Positions 13,757 to 16,785 of a stretch of 16,785 bases of DNA are shown here, piece by piece (position 1 is the first letter of the stretch; the number at the start of each line of letters is the position of its first letter). The notes under the pieces are model-generated. The model made no database searches, was not told the origin of the DNA, and worked only from the letters and a program-made list of their open reading frames with translations. The position numbers and the translations under genes were made by a program. This DNA is from Planctomycetaceae bacterium (GTDB lineage: Bacteria; Planctomycetota; Planctomycetia; Pirellulales; Lacipirellulaceae), in contig PATG01000136.1 in NCBI GenBank assembly GCA_002713555.1, forward strand, positions 5,001 to 21,785, in the 5' to 3' direction.

Positions 13757-13805
13757 AAACAGATGTGCTCAGGCCCCAAAGTCGCTACGTCAAATCCAGA
13801 GACGC

Positions 13806-14591
13806 TCAACCCTGTACGACTTTTCGGAGGCTGTCGCCGTTCGATTTCAACCAACTGTAAAGAATCCCAATGTCGGTACCGAGTGAAAAGTGCTGCACAC
13901 CCATGTCGAGGTAGTATTTGGCTTCGTCAGGTGAGTTAATCTCCGCACGGGGCGGCACCCCCATCCGAATAGCCGTTTCGAAGACGCGACGTTCGACCGC
14001 TTTTGCCTCGGGCTCCGCACGTGTTCCGGGTCGCCCAATACTCATCGTGTAATCGGACGGTCCCCACTGCACCATGTCGATCCCCTCGACCGAGAGAATC
14101 TCCTCGAGCGACTCGACCGCCGGGGCCTTCTCGATCATAAAGACTACGACGATGTCCTTGAGCGCTTGTACGTATTCCGGGGAATCGCAGTATCCAACAC
14201 CGGCCATGCGGCGGGGCGCGATTGGATAGAGCCCGCCGGCGTCGGGGGTGTCTGGACGGACGATGCGAATTCCGTCGCGGATATCGTCCGGGCTGCGGGC
14301 GTCGGTGAACAGGACACTCTGAAAGCCAGCGCCAACAGCACGCTGCGCCACGTAACAACGATTGGCGTCGTCGACCTTGATCATGGCTGACATGTCGTAC
14401 AGTTCAACTGCACGGCAGAAATTATCGAGTGAATAAAGATCGTACGGGGCATACTCCGCCACGAACTCAACGTAGTCGAATACTCCCGTCTCACCGATGG
14501 CCTCAACCAGGGTCGGCCAGCTCGAAGCGACGCGTGTGCAGATAGTCGGCTTCCCGGCGTTCAATAACTCACGAATCTTGTTCTTTCTCAT
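13806..14591 (-). CDS. HpcH/HpaI family class II aldolase
   Basis: About 261 residues, started at ATG 14591 because AGGAG lies four bases before it; an upstream ATG (14636) has no such site. Family features run in order: KIRELLNAGKPTICTRV at the start, DYVEFVAEYAPYD for the substrate-binding Glu/Asp region, MIKVDD, GAGFQSVLFTDARSP, FMIEKAPAVESLEEIL, and GIDMVQWGPSDYTMSIG with the metal-linked Asp. The family performs retro-aldol cleavage of 2-keto-4-hydroxy acids to pyruvate or glyoxylate plus an aldehyde, with a divalent metal. It lies in the same direction as two Gfo/Idh/MocA oxidoreductases, which fits catabolism of a sugar acid or polyol. The protein is cytoplasmic. Confidence 0.88.
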   Translation of the reverse strand: MRKNKIRELLNAGKPTICTRVASSWPTLVEAIGETGVFDYVEFVAEYAPYDLYSLDNFCRAVELYDMSAMIKVDDANRCYVAQRAVGAGFQSVLFTDARSPDDIRDGIRIVRPDTPDAGGLYPIAPRRMAGVGYCDSPEYVQALKDIVVVFMIEKAPAVESLEEILSVEGIDMVQWGPSDYTMSIGRPGTRAEPEAKAVERRVFETAIRMGVPPRAEINSPDEAKYYLDMGVQHFSLGTDIGILYSWLKSNGDSLRKVVQG

Positions 14592-14692
14592 GGATCTCCT
14601 GACGTGATCAGACAGTCGGTCTGTGAATGGAATCAATTAGTATACATGAAAGCGAGCCTCTATTGCACTTCGATCTGTAGCGAAACAAGATC

Positions 14693-15964
14693 TTACTCGA
14701 GCAAGGTCAGCGGGTTCTTGCGGGTCTTCATCGGGAAACTCACTGGGCCGCCCACGCGGTGCGATTCAAAGACAGCAACGATCATCTCGAGGTTGGTTCG
14801 GGCGTCCTCCAAATTGGACAGCGGCTGGCGATCTGCTTCGATCGCCGCGATCAGGTCGTTCGCCGCCAGGACGTTGCCGGCGTGGTGACCATGCCCTGCG
14901 TCCCGTATGGGTTCTGCGACGCCGATGCCCGCGGAGCTGACGGGAATCCACCGCTTTCCGCTGAGGGCGGCATCCCAGAGCGGGTCGGGCAAGAAGTGTG
15001 CAGGCCCCAGCAAGAGCTCGGTCGAGGACCAATGCAAGACGCCCTCCGTACCGAAAATCCGCACGCCAAAGCGCCACGGATTTGGCGCTCCCGCACGCCG
15101 CAGGGAGTCAAAGTAACCGGTCGTTCCGCTGCTAAACCGGTACATGGCATGGACCTCGTCACCGGCCAGCGGACCAATCCCATTGGCCTGGCTGTCACGG
15201 ACATCCTGCCTGGTAATCGGCCGCCTGTCCTGCAACACGGTTGCGAAACACGACACCGGATCACCAGCCAGGGCTTGCATCACCATGAGCACGCGTGTGC
15301 CCAATACCCAGAGGCCGAGGCCACCGCCGCGAGCGTCTTCCTTGCACCGGCTGCGGATTTCCAATACGTCTCCCAGCTTGCCGGAGCGGATGATCTCCTG
15401 GATGACTTTCATTTTGGGTACGTACCGGGACTGGTGCGCCGTCGCGAGCTTGACGTTGTGTTGGCGGCAAACGGCGACCATCTCGTCGGCTTCCTCCAGC
15501 GTTCGGCAGAGGGGCTTCTCGATGTAGATTCCGCGCACTCCACGCTCAGCCGCAGCAACCACCATGTCGCGATGCACGTCGATGTTTTGAGTGCCGATGC
15601 TTACCAGGTCGGGTTTCAACTCGTCGAGCATCTGACGATAGTCGGGATAGCCCTTTGGTGCAGCAAGTCGCCTCACGGCTTTGGTCAGACCATCGGAATC
15701 AGGATCGGCGACTCCCACAATCTCGGTCCGGGGCATATCCAGCCAGACACTATCCAGCCCATGCCCATAGCCGCCTCGTCCGGTGTGTCCGATGACCGCG
15801 ACGCGATACTTCCCCGTTGCCGCCTCTTTGGCCTGTGCTTGTGTAGGCTGAACCGCCGTCATCGCTAATGCTCCCACTCCGGTAAGGCCCACTCCCGTAA
15901 GAAACGTGCGCCGCTGGAGAGAGCCATCTCCGTTTTCAGAGTCGTGTCTCCCCTTGTTGGCCAT
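14693..15964 (-). CDS. Tat-exported Gfo/Idh/MocA oxidoreductase
   Basis: A 423-residue protein with a Tat signal: LQRRTFLTG with the twin arginines at 18-19, a hydrophobic stretch, and QAQAKEA near the cut site. The Rossmann domain follows (YRVAVIGHTGRGGYGHG, 53-69), with the EKP motif in IYIEKPLCRT (149-151) that marks nucleotide binding and catalysis in the family. The C-terminal domain contains GDEVHAMYRFSSGTTGYF and GIFGTEG-like strand VRIFGTEGVLHW. Such exported Gfo/Idh/MocA proteins are abundant in Planctomycetota, and folded export lets the NAD(P) cofactor be carried along. The substrate is unknown, probably a sugar or cyclitol. The gap to the upstream partial paralogue is 33 bases, so they share an operon. 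The ribosome site is weak. Confidence 0.88.
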   Translation of the reverse strand: MANKGRHDSENGDGSLQRRTFLTGVGLTGVGALAMTAVQPTQAQAKEAATGKYRVAVIGHTGRGGYGHGLDSVWLDMPRTEIVGVADPDSDGLTKAVRRLAAPKGYPDYRQMLDELKPDLVSIGTQNIDVHRDMVVAAAERGVRGIYIEKPLCRTLEEADEMVAVCRQHNVKLATAHQSRYVPKMKVIQEIIRSGKLGDVLEIRSRCKEDARGGGLGLWVLGTRVLMVMQALAGDPVSCFATVLQDRRPITRQDVRDSQANGIGPLAGDEVHAMYRFSSGTTGYFDSLRRAGAPNPWRFGVRIFGTEGVLHWSSTELLLGPAHFLPDPLWDAALSGKRWIPVSSAGIGVAEPIRDAGHGHHAGNVLAANDLIAAIEADRQPLSNLEDARTNLEMIVAVFESHRVGGPVSFPMKTRKNPLTLLE

Positions 15965-15997
15965 TTGGTGGTTCTCGATTTGAAGACTTGTGAGGGG

Positions 15998-16785
15998 TTA
16001 AATCACTTCGACGACTCTTCCCGTGCGACCTGACTCGATTGCGGCTGCAACGGTCGCGGTGATCGCCCGACTCGTCGGGGCATCGAGAATGGGGTCGCTG
16101 CCGGCGTCGATCGCCCGGGCAAAGTCGTCGGCCAGCAGGTAGTCGTTGTCGAGCGCCAACAGTCGCTGATTGCGAAACTCACCGGGTGGCTGTCCACGGT
16201 AGTAAACGCCTATTTCAGGTCGAGCCTCGCTGATGACCAAAGCGCCCTTGCTCCCGATGATATGAAACTTGATTTCGCCGATGTCGGGGTGGCTGGCGTC
16301 CCCGATCCGTCCCAACGCCAGACTGCCGACAAGTCCCTCATCCATCTCGAGCGTTACCGTCGCTAGGTCCTCCACGTCGTTGTCGACGCAAAGTTGGTGA
16401 AAGTGGGCCGTCGTGCGGGCGAAGACGCGGCGGACCTTCGCGCCAGAGAGCATCACTAGGTAGGCCAGCGGATAGCATCCCTCGATGCTGAGCTCGCCCA
16501 TCGGCTCCTTGCCCACGCCACCATCGGCCCCAGTGACATGCGCTGCCTGCAGCGCTTCGAGCCAGTCGATCGGCGGCTGGTCGGGATTTCGTGAACCCTT
16601 GGGCGGGCCGGCGTCTTTGGCAAAATAAAAGTCGACGTGAAATGCCTGCGGCGTCCCGATCTGGCCTTGAGCGATCGCCTCGCGCGCTTGAACAACCGCC
16701 GGCAAAAAGTTGCGATTCCACATCAGAAACCTGACATTGTTGCGGGCCACGGCCTCGACCACGCGGTCGCACTCCGCCAGGGAGT
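15998..16785 (-). CDS. Gfo/Idh/MocA oxidoreductase, 5' end cut by window edge
   Basis: The reading frame is open to the last base of the window (SLAECDRVVEAVARNNVRFLMWNRNF at its visible start), so the N-terminal Rossmann domain and EKP motif lie outside. What remains is the end of the nucleotide-binding domain and the C-terminal beta-sheet domain. It includes WNRNFLPAVVQAREAIAQGQIG, GGVGKEPMGELSIEGCYPLAYL, TAHFHQLCVDNDVEDLATVTLEM and GSKGALVISE, a pattern normal for the family. The stop is 33 bases before the next Gfo/Idh/MocA gene. The GTG at 16762 is an internal codon, not the start. Confidence 0.85.
   Translation of the reverse strand, partial: SLAECDRVVEAVARNNVRFLMWNRNFLPAVVQAREAIAQGQIGTPQAFHVDFYFAKDAGPPKGSRNPDQPPIDWLEALQAAHVTGADGGVGKEPMGELSIEGCYPLAYLVMLSGAKVRRVFARTTAHFHQLCVDNDVEDLATVTLEMDEGLVGSLALGRIGDASHPDIGEIKFHIIGSKGALVISEARPEIGVYYRGQPPGEFRNQRLLALDNDYLLADDFARAIDAGSDPILDAPTSRAITATVAAAIESGRTGRVVEVI

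Noticed and set aside
14759..15868. 369-codon plus-strand open frame antisense to the Tat-exported oxidoreductase
   Set aside because: The opposite strand carries an unmistakable Gfo/Idh/MocA protein with Tat signal and EKP motif. GC-biased third positions commonly leave such shadows open.

Overview
The window looks like a piece of a Planctomycetota chromosome, probably of the Pirellulales type. The strongest marker is a DUF1559 protein with the prepilin-like FTLVELLVVIAIIGVLIALL start, a family hugely expanded in that phylum. Two PEP-CTERM surface proteins (one with the dockerin-like tail common there), a Tat-exported Gfo/Idh/MocA oxidoreductase and a C45 Ntn-hydrolase fit the same picture. 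No rRNA, tRNA, CRISPR array or insertion sequence is visible.

Layout. (1) Positions 39-4026, all minus strand: an NAD-dependent epimerase, an exported C45-family acyltransferase/hydrolase carrying an extra N-terminal domain, and a secreted alpha/beta hydrolase. (2) Positions 4353-5279, plus strand: an amidohydrolase. (3) Positions 5533-5961, plus strand: a broken SCO1/SenC copper-chaperone gene, with an in-frame TAA and a lost first cysteine of CxxxC. It converges on and overlaps a MerC-domain membrane protein gene (minus). (4) Positions 6714-13132, a minus-strand run: His-rich exported protein, DUF1559 protein, two paralogous PEP-CTERM proteins, thioredoxin-like lipoprotein, polytopic membrane protein with a spermidine-synthase domain. 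(5) Positions 13260-13703: a Fur-family regulator. (6) Positions 13806-16785, minus: an HpcH/HpaI aldolase and two Gfo/Idh/MocA oxidoreductases, the last cut by the window edge; this looks like ordinary sugar-acid or polyol catabolism.

The most interesting part is 5958-13703. Two near-identical palindromes of the 7-1-7 Fur-family type (core TGCAA-N5-TTGCA) lie at 6629-6645 and 13187-13203. They sit in front of the MerC gene and of the His-rich gene that begins the long run. The second overlaps the -35 element of a good-looking promoter, directly behind a hairpin that closes the Fur-family gene. The simplest reading is a metal-controlled (Zur- or Nur-like) regulon in which the local Fur protein represses a set of exported, surface-anchored and membrane proteins. 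The His-rich protein and the two PEP-CTERM paralogues, each with a His close to the predicted mature N terminus, would be candidate metal-handling surface proteins. The metal and the biochemical role cannot be read from the sequence. The grouping recalls the Zur-repressed All3515-type PEP-CTERM proteins of cyanobacteria and the Zur-linked anchored proteins of actinobacteria, but this relation is from memory and untested.
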